Assembly: GCF_932526225.1 (NCBI RefSeq)
Contig: NC_064038.1
Span: 3,038,001-3,102,000, forward strand
Direction: 5' to 3'
DNA: 64,000 bases
From: Nematostella vectensis
Lineage: Eukaryota > Cnidaria > Anthozoa > Actiniaria > Edwardsiidae
In this document: one piece after another, positions 45,386-56,565 of the stretch
How positions within the stretch are numbered: the stretch's first letter is position 1
Layout of the letters: each line of letters begins with the position of its first letter
Translations under genes and position numbers: made by a program
The notes under the pieces: model-generated
Told to the model about the DNA's origin: nothing
Databases searched by the model: none
Seen by the model: the letters and a program-made list of their open reading frames with translations, nothing else

Positions 45386-45803
45386 ACATGTTCGTCCTGT
45401 CCTCCGAGCATCACTTTCTATTAGAAACTGCTATTTTTTATTAGTGAAAGTTCATTTATTATCCCAAGAGGGGCGTGAGGATACTGTGAAGGGGCCTCGA
45501 AATTTTTTTTGAAGTGTTTGGATTTTAAAAGGGGGGGGGGGGGTCACTGATTCTTTTGGGTGTTGTCTCCACAATATAGTTTGGTGAAGTTTCTAATCAG
45601 ACTTCTTGCCTCGGTTTGGGGGCAGTTATTTGTCATGCGTAATCCAGGAGTCCAGGATACGTATTAAGCCACATTTTATCTATGCAATGCAAACCTGTAT
45701 ACACCCTAAATACATCTTTTTATGGTTTCCGCTATAAAATATTATAAAGTGCTTATGTTCCATATCTAAAATATAAGCAAAACATTTTAATGCTATAAGC
45801 GCT

Positions 45804-46140
45804 TATTCTCCATCATCAAAATCCTCGCTCATATCTGATTCGCTATCTTCCTCGCTCTCTTTCTTTTCAATTTTCTCATGCTGCGCTTCTCTTGCAAGGA
45901 GAAGATCGAAAAGCCTTTTTGCTTCTTTTACGTCATCTTATTCTTTAACCATTATAAGGTTGCAACCTGGAGTTAGTCGCATCTTTGAGAAATTGAGTGC
46001 CTTCACTTTTATTTAAACATTTTCAGCGAATTCTTTCCCCTCCACATTTATGACCAGCTTGTAGCTAATCTCTTGCTTGCGTTCCTTTAACATTGTCATG
46101 GCGTTCCTTTCTTTGCTCCTTCTTTCTTCGTTTTTCGGGA
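45804..46140 (-). pseudogene. Decayed coding fragment, minus strand, two in-frame stops
   Basis: One minus-strand frame reads MTMLKERKQEISYKLVINVE ... EFAENV, stop, KVKALNFSKMRLTPGCNLIM ..., stop, DDVKEAKRLFDLLLAREAQH ... and ends in an acidic tail (SEEDSESDMSEDFDDGE) with TAA. The composition looks protein-like (charged helix, acidic tail), and the two TAA codons interrupt an otherwise continuous frame. I do not recognise the family. It may be a broken gene or part of an old transposon; G-rich sequence interrupts it upstream. Confidence 0.5.
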
Positions 46141-46528
46141 GGGGGGGGCACCGAAAATATGGGGGAAGAGTAAGGGGGGGCATGGAAAATTTTTGTTCCT
46201 CCTGAAGGGGTGGTAAACTAATTTTATCCCTTATCAAAATTCCCCCCCCCCTCCCCCCCACCCTCGGGATAATAAATGAACTTTCCCTGATAATTTTATT
46301 TATTTATTTATTTATTTTTTGCTAGACGCCTGAGTACGAGAGCTAAACTCGAATATTTCCCTTTATGGAAAGTTTTTTTTTTCTATCCACGCCTCTAACA
46401 CGATTGGGTCTTGATCAATTATTTAGACCCCGAGTCTTACTTAGGAATGTACGACAGTCCAGGATCCCTGTGTACTGTTCTCTGGGTATTTGTTCTACCC
46501 ACAATCCTTTTCAAGTGGATAATCCAAG

Positions 46529-48027
46529 ATGGCCGCCAAACAAGTCGCTCAGACTGTTGGAAGAGCGGTGGCAAAACCACTTTTGTCCACGACTCCAGCT
46601 GAAGCCAGGCGAAGAGTGTTTAACCTGTATCGTGCCTGGTGGAGAGAGGTATGTTTTTATTTCTTGTTTAAAGTTTTTCAAGCCCATGTCTTGCCAAACA
46701 ATACCAAAATGTTGTGTTAGTTGAGTGATAGTGATTAGCCGTGTTAGCTAATGTTGTATTTGCTCCATAAAATTTAATCATCTGACTACATTGTTTGTAG
46801 ATATTTTTCTATCTTATGTCATGCTTTATTTTCTGTTGCTAAAGCTTGAATTTCACAGTGTTGTTTTTGCACCATAACTTTCAACCCTCTTAGCACCTCT
46901 TATCAGAAGTACCAAGATAGCTAATGCGGGAGAATACAGTAAATGTATGGATATTTTCAAGAAAATTAGGCTTGAGATTCAAAATCTTAGACTCCCGCCT
47001 AATGCAGGAGAGCTGACAGCTGTGTTGCTATTGGAGAATCCATGTATTGTAACCATCAAAACTTTATGCGTATCAAGTAAACAAATTAGCATAAATAAAA
47101 ACAAATCGAGACAAAAGCTATATTAATCCCATCTACACTAACAGTTTTTGTTGACAATTTTTAGTTGACAACTATATTTGTTGGCATCTACACTAGCAAT
47201 TTTTCATGAGTGACAATTTTAAATTGCCGAGGAAAAGCAAACCTGCTAGCTTTTGAGCAACTATAATTGCCTCATAAAAATTGACGACTTTGCTCCATCT
47301 ACACTAGCAAATAAAAAATTGCCACATAAAAATTGTCAACTAAAAATTGTTAGTGTAGATGGGGCTTTATTCTTGCACATGTTCCTGTGACCATTTATAT
47401 GGCTATCAGATACCAGGACTCAGCCTTTTATATGCTCCCCATAAAGCACTGCAAGTCGCAATACATTGATTTTCGAGTGCAATTTTATTTGAAATATGTG
47501 TAAAAAGAACACATAAAAAAATCCTTTTGGAAAGCTACTGTAACAAAACCTAGTAATAATATAAGCTACATAAAATAAATACTGCATTCAATTCCACATT
47601 TTTTTTGGAAAGCTACTGTAACAAAACCTAGTAATAATATAAGCTACATAAAATAAATACTGCATTTAATTCCACATTTTTTTGGAAAGCTACTGTAACA
47701 AAACCTAGTAATAATATAAGCTACATAAAATAAATACTGCATTTAATTCCACATTTTTTTGGAAAGCTACTGTAACAAAACCTAGTAATAATAAAAGCTA
47801 CATAAAATAAATACTGCATTTAATTCCACAATTTTTTGGGAAAAGTACTGTAACAAAACCTAGTAATAATAAAAGCTACATAAAATAAATACTGCATTTA
47901 ATTCCACAATTTTTTTTGGAAAAGTACTGTAACAAAACCTAGTAATAATAAAAGCAACATAAAATAAATACTGCATTTAATTCCACAATTTTTTTTTGGA
48001 AAAGTACTGTAACAAAACCCAGTAATA

Positions 48028-48116
<89 letters not shown>

Positions 48117-50907
48117 CATTGTTAATCCACAAAGGGGTTACCATCACTATGGATATAAATTAATTGTATAAGTAAATAAATAAAAAATACATTAATTAAT
48201 TAATTAACTAAAAAAAATAATAATAGAAATAATAATAATAATAAAAATAATAATAATAAAAATAATAATAAGGCAGAATAAAAATAATAATATGGCAGAA
48301 TAAAAAAAAGATGAAATAAAGTAAAAAGATAAAAATCGTTTAAACAGCATTATTGGTATTGATATAATTTTATTAATTTAATTTACTACATAAAATAAAT
48401 ACTGCATTTAATTCCACATTTTTTTTGGAAAGGTACTGTATTTGATACAGTACAGTACCTACATGTTAATGACTATAAAGACTACAGTCAAGCTGTAGTT
48501 CCAATGACAAAACAGTATTTAAAGTATTAAGTTAACTGCTAATTATGGAACTTCAAAAAACGAATTATTCTAGGTTTATTAGGTTCTTTGGATACAGATT
48601 GATGTATTTTTTTGTTCCTTCCAGATTCCTCACACTGTACAGGCCTTTGCACTAGATATCAGTGTCAAGTCTGGCCGTAACAAGGTCCGGGAGGAATTCA
48701 TGAAGAATGCCAATGTCAAAGACTTGAGAATTATTGACATGCTGGTTATTAAGGTAAGTCAAGGGCTGGTTATTAAGGTAAGTCAAGGGCTAATTATGCT
48801 TCCTCCTCTTTTTTATAAGATATTCTAATTTTCAATTGAGGCTGGGCCATAATTATGTTGGGAGCATTTTAAGTCTGAAATATTCTTAAGGATGCTCTTA
48901 AAGCAGCAATTATCACCAGTTTACTTTCAGTCAATTATCTTACAGTTTCAGATGATTCATAACGGAAAAAAGAAAAAATATTTCAAAATTGAAAAATCAG
49001 TGTGATTTTGAAAGTTTCTTTGAGGATATGGCTGATAATTCAGAGGGGATGGCCTGTTAGATTGTGTGGATTCTAATAGATTCTTTTGTCTTTTCCGGTC
49101 TAGATTTTGTCTGCCGCATTAATTTTTAGTGTATGAATATAACACCCAATTATCTAACAGTTTCAGATGATTCATAACGGAAAAAAGGAAAAATATTTCA
49201 AAATTGAAAAATCAGTGTGATTTTGAAAGTTTTTTTGAGGATATGGCTGATAATTCAGAGGGGATGGCCTGTTCGATTGTGTGGATTCTAATAGATTCTT
49301 TTGTCTTTTCCGGTCTAGATTTTGTCTGCCGCATTAATTTTTAGTGTATGAATATAACACCCAATGAATTAATAGAAGAGAATTGCAGAAATCATAAATA
49401 GAAATAATAATATAAGAGGTTGTGGTAAACACAATTTGGTATGTTCTCACAGTAGAATGTTTTTAAAATTTCATAAAATCTCAGGATGGACATTCCTATA
49501 AAAACTTTTTATTTAAAAATTAATATTAAAATTTATACTGCAATCCCAGCAGTATATATAAGTCAACCCTTTCGTTGATTTGCTTATAAAATCATCAAAT
49601 AAGGCAGAAAATTCCTTCAAGTATTTATGTAGCAAGTAATAGCAAACACAATGTACAGTACGGCCTGCAGGGAACATAACATTTTGTGCGCGAATTTTGC
49701 GCGTTTGTTTGCGTGTAGTTTGAGTGTAATTAGATTCATACACTCAAACTCCTTGAGTGGACTACACGCGCCAATCTACACGCACCTGTTTGCCACATTA
49801 ACTTCTATGAAATCCCTTGAGGGTATTTGTGGCTACAACTCAATGCCATGCGTTTGTATGCGGAAAGAAAACTTCGGCGTTTGATGGGCGTTAGGCATTC
49901 AATGTGATAGAATTCCGCTATTCAAAAGCCTAATTCAACTTTAGCTCCTTTACTTTATATCGGCAATAAACACTGATCTCTACAAATTTCATGCCTAATT
50001 TGGCTTAATACAAGTAGTTTTACCAAGCGAAAGTAGAAAGTTTTTTTTTGTATTATCAAGAAGGAATAAATGCGAAGGTTGTGTGTTGAACTGGTGCTTT
50101 CTTGCTCAAACAACAAAAAAAATTTACCGAAGCCGTGTCAAACTAATATATTTAGCTGCGCTCCGTGCTACTAAAATCGCTACAAAATCTTTAGTAGCGA
50201 TAGGAGAGAAGTTCTTGATGTACGAAAGAAAATAAATGTAAAAGTTTTGCGCCTGTGCGGCTTTATTCTTGTCGAACAGCGAAATAGAACCGAAGGCGTA
50301 TCAAACAATCACTGTCGCCCTTCTGAATCGTCCTACAAAAATATTCTTTGCATTTTTACGTCTAGGAAAGATTGGTTTCACTCAAATTTTCTGAGCTTCT
50401 GAGTCAAACAAAGTCTGTTAGTCTAATTCGCAACTTTTAAAATTTCGATGCGACTTTTTGTAATGGTGTCATTGAAATTTGCAGCTTTTATCTTAGAGTT
50501 AATAAATAACGCCATACCGAATAGCTTTTTCAAATAAGGTTGCACTCTGGGACTTCATGTGACACTTGGTCCCCTAAAACCAGAATGATGTTTAGGTGTA
50601 AATAATTAAGAATGTCAAGGTTTTCCAAAACCTGGAATAGTCTTTAATCTCTTTTGTTTGCGCTTTCTAACCCATTAAATACTGCGGGATGCGACTCATA
50701 AATTCTCCCAGTGCAACCATATCTAGGCATGTACATACAGTACACTGACTTTCATTGATTTTTGTTTTCTCATTCCAGGGCAAGATGGAACTGGAAGAGA
50801 CTCATAATATTTGGAAGCAGAGGACGCATGTGATGAGATACTTCAAGGAGACTGAGAACCAGAGGAGATCAGACTTCCTGGGACGATTTTATGAAGGATA
50901 TGACTAG
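46529..50907 (+). CDS. NDUFA6: NADH:ubiquinone oxidoreductase subunit A6 (complex I, LYR-motif protein)
   Basis: Exons 46529-46648, 48625-48753 and 50779-50907, all phase 0, encode 125 aa (mammalian protein about 128-130). The N-terminus [18 protein letters not shown] is followed by [14 protein letters not shown] with the LYR tripeptide. Then come [40 protein letters not shown] and the C-terminal [15 protein letters not shown] ... [16 protein letters not shown]6 is an accessory subunit of respiratory complex I at the matrix side of the inner mitochondrial membrane and binds acyl carrier protein through its LYR fold. The start AAGATGGCCGCC has strong initiation context. Poly(A) signal AATAAA is at 50988. 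The exon 2 donor lies in a 24-bp tandem duplication that would allow an in-frame +8-residue form. Confidence 0.5.
47128..47363. mobile_element. MITE with CCCATCTACACTAACA ends, NDUFA6 intron 1
   Basis: The left end CCCATCTACACTAACAGTTT and the right end ATTGTTAGTGTAGATGGG are inverted repeats. Inside, CATCTACACTAGCAA recurs in both orientations. No ORF. A truncated relative lies in NPHP1 intron 15 at 21500-21650. I could not define the target duplication. Confidence 0.5.
47529..48028. repeat. About 77-bp tandem repeat, 6-7 copies, NDUFA6 intron 1
   Basis: Units begin GGAAAGCTACTGTAACAAAA, contain CCTAGTAATAATATAAGC and end ATTCCACA plus a T run of variable length. A final partial unit reappears at 48386-48440 after the microsatellite. 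Confidence 0.5.
48029..48117. repeat. (TATC)n microsatellite
   Basis: About 22 TATC tetramers sit inside what would be the last 77-bp unit. They are followed to about 48380 by AT-rich, AATAATAAT-type sequence. Confidence 0.5.
48741..48788 (+). repeat. 24-bp x 2 duplication of the NDUFA6 exon 2 donor
   Basis: GCTGGTTATTAAG|GTAAGTCAAGG occurs twice in direct succession with no mismatch. The first GT (48754) is the expected exon end; the second (48778) would extend the exon by eight codons (VSQGLVIK) without a stop or frameshift. Confidence 0.5.
48898..49365. mobile_element. Degraded, internally duplicated copy of the TTAA MITE, NDUFA6 intron 2
   Basis: It starts TTAAAGCAGCAATTATCACC and matches the interior of the other copies (GAAAGTTTCTTTGAGGAT, GGATGGCCTGTTAGAT, GATTCTAATAGATTCTTTTG). 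A segment of about 213 bp is then repeated almost exactly (48934 and 49148). Confidence 0.5.
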
Positions 50908-50987
50908 TTCTTCATTTTGCCTCTATTGTAAATGTCTTGCTTTATGCCCTGTGAGTTGTTATCTTAGTGTGTGTTCAACAAAATGAT

Positions 50988-50993
50988 AATAAA
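50988..50993 (+). terminator. Poly(A) signal of NDUFA6
   Basis: AATAAA 81 bp after the TAG stop codon, in the normal place for a short 3' UTR. Confidence 0.5.
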
Positions 50994-52264
50994 ATGCTTT
51001 TTAACACTTTTCTCTTGTTGTATTGTCGAAGGTAGCGCAAAGTAATCAATCTAGCACTTGGTGCGTGGAAAAAAATGCGTTTGTGTGTTTCTATTTAATT
51101 CTGTCTTTAATAATTCGGGTTTTTTTTTCAATTTTCTTATATCAATATATTTGTTTATTAATTTTTTTTTCATTATCCTAATTTCGATTATTTACAATTT
51201 ATTTCCGCTTTCCTGTTCAAGATGTTTCGCGTTACTTTCTCGGAATTCACATTCATAAAGTCTTGCTAGTCGATGTGAGCCAGGAAAAGGCTTTTTGCAT
51301 GGATGATTGATTAGACAATTTCTTGTTGTGAATATTATGAAAAGAACGTGTGGATAAGAGTCCCAAATGGACACTTTTCTTTTTGTCTATTTTCGCATTC
51401 ACTTAACATTCAGTCAACAACAAAGATGATCAACAATTCAAATCCGTACGAAATTGTGATAAAAATAACACTGCTCGCATTTAGGTTATTATTGGCGTGA
51501 AGAACCTCGTCATCCCATGAAAAGTAAAAAAAAATTGTCCAGCTGCCCCATCGAAAATGCTTTCTCATTTGGTTTCCCGTATTATTTCTCAACAAACTAT
51601 AATTAAAAGGATTTTGAGTGAGTTCTAGTAACTGTTGTCAAGGGCTTCAGTCCGTAACACGAGAGAGCAAGTTCTTACAGGAAGTGTGCACCAAAAGCCT
51701 TATCCATACTCTTGAGTAGCCAAGTGTCACACTGACATCTAAGACTAACATCCGAGGTGTTATAGCAACAGCATAACAAAAGTAGGCTAGATAATTTAGA
51801 CTTTCTTAAAGTACCACCCTCTCTACCACTGTTCATATTCCGGCGACCCCGCTCGCTTAGGTTCGCTTCAGACTCCTCCATTACGGACCTCTCTCGACAG
51901 AGTGACTGTGACGGCGACTTGGAGCAAGTCTATTAACCGCACTACCCAGCAAACATGGCAACATGAGCGCCAACAAATAAGGTATGCTAGATCATTGGGC
52001 TGACAATAGTAGCTTGATAATTAACTTGGCGAAATTGGAGATAAAGGATATACTCTCCTTAAAGCAGGTGGCCTTAGAGTTATCAATTTTTAGTCCCAAT
52101 CCTGAGTAGCTACGTGCAAAAAGATAAAATCAACAACGCTGACATCACCATAGTTTCATCTACAGCTTTAAATAACCGACTCGTCTATTAAAGAAACCGA
52201 GAAATAAGTTACAGCACGGAAGTCCACAGTCAAGACTGTGCTTGTCTTACGGAAACGAAAAGCG
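50994..52264. other. NDUFA6-GPCR intergenic region: no gene recognised
   Basis: T-rich sequence near 51110-51200 and scattered short frames. It should hold the promoter and 5' UTR of the downstream receptor gene; I see no diagnostic element. Confidence 0.5.
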
Positions 52265-55200
52265 ATGGAGTGCGCCAACTGTTCCTTCAACTCATCGACA
52301 AAGATACCTTTGACATTTGCGGAGGTTATCGGGAAGCCACAAGTAGCGCTAATGTTCGTCTTTCTCACGTTTTTGATGCTTTGGATACTGGTTGGTAATT
52401 TCTTGGTGGTTTGGACGGTGTATGTGACACGAAGGATGCACTTTGCTGCCTTCTACTTCGTGGCGAGTTTGTCAGTGGCTGACTTTCTGGTTGGCCTGCT
52501 GGTTCTGCCTATATCGATAGCGTATCATCTTATTTACGAAATGAAAGGTAAGGTGAACACTTTCATAATCTTCTGCTTCTAGCAGTTTTGAAATCGATCT
52601 AGAGTTAGAGGGTAGCATTACGGACTTCTGAGAATTCTATGGCAACACCTTTAAGATCTCAGCGTTGTTTTTCTCTGCCATCTCGTGGGTTTTTCAACAA
52701 TTATGTTTCATTCGAGTAAATCTGGTTTTCTTTTCTTTTCCTTTCTCATTTATTTCGAAAAATGATTACGGCTAGATTATGTTCTCCCTGGAAAGTTTTA
52801 TTGTTAACTAATATACTTTGTTATTTTTAGAAAAAAATTGTATGCGGCAATAACCCGTAATTGACACAATAAATACGAATTTGTCTGCCTGTTGTAATTG
52901 ACAAGTGATGACGGTTATTATGCAAGAGGGGTTAAATATTGAGAATATGAAAAAACCTATGCGTCACTCTGCGATAATATCCTACTATCCAAGGTCTTGT
53001 CAATCCTCGAGGACTATCTTTGCTCAATCCTGATAATAATTTGTCCAAATACATAACGAAAGAATAGCTTTTTGAAACGTTACCTGTCTAGTAACGTATC
53101 TATTGAAAAGCTCAAAGTATAGTGCAGCTTTCGAAATCTTTTTTGATTCCGTTCCAAGTTCAGTGTTGCTTGGACTTTGGTGAGTATTATATTTTTGCCC
53201 AAGTGGATAAAATAAAAACGGGAAAAAAAATGGCAAGTACGGTATTTTACCCCTTGCGTAGTCAAACGTGAAAGCGTTTCTTATTTTTAGCCTATGATAC
53301 GGTAAAATGCTTCTTCTAGAGACTCAAATTGGTATCTATTCCTTACTAAATCATAGCGGAAGTGTTGCTTTTGCCTAAAAAATGACTTCAGAGAAGAGGA
53401 TGGGCTTTTTTGTTGAAACAATTTGGCACAGGTGTTTTTTATCTAATTATTCTTTGCTACTCCTATTAGTTTTCCCTTTGCGATCTCTGTGTTACTCAGG
53501 TTTTCTTCTTTACCTAACGTGTCGAGAATAACATAATGTTCCTATTCACTATGATACTAGCGATTTTTTAAAAGTGTGGTTTTCTTCCAGCGGGTGATTT
53601 TAGGTCCGCTCGGGAAGAGTCCGGGAAGTGTTCAGCTTTGTTTTTAGAATAGTTCTTTATCATTTGTAACATATTTTGCAAATTAACGGAATATTGAATA
53701 TCGAATGTTGTTTTATCTCCGCGTTTATATTCCCGTGTCCGTTTGCTGAAATGTTGATTGGTGGGGCTTCCTTGGGCGGCAAGACCTCAAAGGAATGATA
53801 GTAATAACATTCGACTGCCTGAAACAAATCACAAGTCCATTAATACTTTTCCTTTCTAAAACACTTTTAAAATAAATTACCAAAGGTAGATACACTTTAT
53901 TCTCGCGAATGACATAAGTGTCTTTTCTATCGTATAATATACGTGTCTTTTCTGTATTATTCCCTAATGATAAGTCAACGATCGAGATGATTCTACTTTC
54001 AATTTTCAAAGTTAGTTGATTCTTTGAACTCCTGAACAGTAATTTGCACTTGCTGATAAAAAAGTTCTCCATCATTCATATAACGCTGAATAAATATAAT
54101 CGATAGAAACAGGATTTGTTATCGCGGTCAGTTTCCGCATTCTACGTGCTAATTAGAAGAAAAATAACAAGAAACGGGAAGAGAATGAACATTTTCCATA
54201 TTCATGGGAAAAAAGGGAAAGCGAAAAGTAGAATACGGTTAGCATTATTCACGTTGTTTTAAGTAAAAGCCTTTGCCTTTACGTAAATAATTTTAAACTT
54301 CGTCTGCTATTGTGGAATAAATGTGACTTATCAAGTTTTGTCAGGCGCGTACTTACGTGGGCGGGCCAAAAATTGGGTCATTTCTTATATTGGAATTTTC
54401 AAATACTGTGCTTTTTCCATGTGATGATCCAGATGACTGCGCACTCTATAGTTTAAAAAACCACCCCTTGCCCCTCCCCCCTCTCTGATAGCGCGGAGCT
54501 ACAGCTATGTGTGATCGATGGAAAGTTTCTTTGTCATGAAATAACCAGCTAAAATCCTTGACTCTTGCGTATTTTTCAGGTCAATGGACATTTGGACTCC
54601 ACACGTGTAACTTCTGGCTATTCGCTAACTTCTGGTTCTGCTCGGCGTCTGTCTTCAACCTGTGTCTTGTCAGCTGGGATCGATATGTCGCCGTGACGTC
54701 ACCACTCCACTACCAAACGCGCATGTGCGAGGAGCGCGTCGTCAAACTGATCGCTGGAAACTGGGCGTGGTCGCTTGTCCTGGCGGGATGTCTCATCATC
54801 GGTTTTCACTTCTCTCAGCAGAGAGTGATTTGCTCCGTGAAGGGAATAGACCCAGAGATTCTCCTTGTTGCTGTAATAACCATGTTTATACTACCTTGTA
54901 TTTTCCTTGTCTTCGTCAACCTTAAAGTATGGTTCATAACGCGTCGCCATCACCATCAAATCGGGATTAGCAAAACTCTTGAGCTTTCATGTACCACACG
55001 CTATCCCGAATCGATTCCGCAAGAAAACCCGCGCAAGTGGTCGATCCCGCGGGACACATGCGAACTAGGTCGCCTGTCAAAAAGAAGCTTGCGAGGTAGG
55101 GCTTATCCACGACGAAAAACATCTGTAATAGTCATGATCCCAAGAGATGTCTCACTGTCGATACTCCAGGAAGTCCCGAACGAATCTTCGATCACATGGG

Positions 55201-56081
55201 TGACAAAGAACTATTCGATCCCGCGCGAAACCCGGAAAAACTCTTCGATCCTGCGTGAGACCCGGAATGACTCTTCGATCCCGCGTGAGACCCGGAATGA
55301 CTCATCGACCCCGCGTGAGACCCGGAATGACTCATCGATCACACGAGAGACACCAAACAACGCTTTAATCACAAGGGATACCCCGAACGACTCTTCGATC
55401 TCGCGCGAAACCCCAAACGACTCTTCGATCACGCGCGGGACCCCGAACGACTTTACGATCACGCGCGAGACCCCGAACGACTCTTCGATCCCGCACAAGA
55501 TCCTACACGACACTTGGATCCCGCGTGAGATCACGCACGACTCTTCGATCCCGCGCGAGACCCCGGACGACTCTTCTATCCCGTGCGAGACCTCGAACGA
55601 CACTTCGATTCCGCGAGAAGTCATGAACGATACTTGGATCTCGCATGAGATCCCTAACGACTCGGACTCCTCGAACCCTAACAACTCTTCTATCCCGTGG
55701 AAGATCACGAACGACTCTTCGATACGACGAAAAACTCCGAGCGTCTCATCGTTTCCGAGAGACGAAGTGGAACAAGTTAAAGAATCTAAATATGTGCGAG
55801 GACTGTTTGATAGAGGAAGACGGCGAACGATCAAACAAGAGATCAAGACATTTCGCATATTCCTGGTTGTCATTGGTGTTTTCGTGGCTTGTTGGACGCC
55901 TTTTTTCGTGGTGATGCTGATGGGAATATTTTCGCCTGTGTCGGGTTTTGTTCTGTACATCACTATCGTCTTGACGTATTGTAATAGTGCGTTGAACTCG
56001 CTTATTTACGGAGTGCTCAGTCGCAACTGTAGACGTGCAATGCGATCTAGCATCTCCCTAAAGCGATGGAAATCAATGTAG
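52265..56081 (+). CDS. Class A (rhodopsin-like) GPCR with a repeat-filled third intracellular loop
   Basis: Exons 52265-52547 and 54580-56081 (phase 1) encode 594 aa. I chose ATG 52265 because it is the only ATG before TM1; two N-glycosylation sites follow (NCS, NSS). TM1 contains GNFLVV, TM2 SLSVADFLVG. Cys104 in TM3 is the usual disulphide partner of a Cys in loop 2 (RVICSVKG). D128-R129-Y130 is the DRY motif, CWTPFF is in TM6, and TM7 has NSLIY in place of NPxxY. The TM3 position equivalent to the amine-binding Asp3.32 is Asn111, so a classic amine ligand is unlikely. The third intracellular loop spans about residues 215-518, and about 304-485 of it is a 10-residue repeat (DSSIPRETPN-like). 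It probably signals through G proteins at the plasma membrane; the ligand is unknown. Its relative lies 6 kb downstream with the same intron position. Confidence 0.5.
54342..54480. mobile_element. MITE-like element with CAGGCGCGTAC end (copy 3), GPCR intron
   Basis: It starts CAGGCGCGTACTTACGTGGG and shares GGGTCATTTCTTATA, TTTCAAATACTGTGC and TTTTTCCATGTGATG with the other copies. The right end is unclear. Confidence 0.5.
55205..55750 (+). repeat. Coding 30-bp minisatellite in the GPCR third intracellular loop
   Basis: About 17-18 units of roughly 30 bp (GACTCTTCGATCCCGCGCGA plus GACCCCGAAC). The encoded decapeptide varies around D-S-S-I-P/T-R-E-T-P/R-N. The frame is kept throughout and no unit contains a stop, so it is part of the protein. 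Serine- and arginine-rich units offer many possible phosphorylation sites (inference). Confidence 0.5.
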
Positions 56082-56120
56082 TTGTTACCATGGTGATTAT
56101 CGTTAGAGATACGCACAAGG

Positions 56121-56256
56121 CAGCCGCTGCGTGCACAGGGGGATGTGCGTTTCCCTCCCTCCCACGGCGGCCAAATAGCTGGTCATTTCTTATTACGGAA
56201 TCTTTTCTGAAACCTATGACCTCGCAGCCCCTCAGTCAATCCTGGGAACGCGCCTG
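56121..56256. mobile_element. MITE-like element with CAGGCGCGTAC-type ends (copy 4)
   Basis: It starts near GCTGCGTGCACAGGGGG and ends CAATCCTGGGAACGCGCCTG. It shares GGCGGCCAAATAGCTGGTCA and TTTCTTAT with copy 3 and CAGTCAATCCTGGG with copy 1. It starts about 40 bp after the GPCR stop codon. Confidence 0.5.
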
Positions 56257-56565
56257 GTAGGCCACCACTCTCACGACTATTCAAAAACTTGAGAGAACAG
56301 GGCCGTAGCAGGGTTGGGGACTGGGGAAAAAATTGTATTGTATTAGGAAATGACTAGTAAGGGCGTGGCTGGGGACTGGGGGCACGTGCCCCAAAATATT
56401 GTATTAGGAAATGACTAGTAAGGGCTTGGCTGTGCCACCTATATTTTCTTAATGTCCCCCCCCCCCCCCTAATCATTTTGAGGCCTGCTGCGGCACTGGT
56501 ATAATTATCAGCATGGTGACAGACATCCTCCTCCTCTACTGTTATTGTTGTATCAACCGACCGGG

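Noticed and set aside
55211-55963. 250-aa minus-strand frame
   Set aside because: Shadow of the GPCR coding repeat; the plus strand has DRY and CWTP motifs and matched splice sites.
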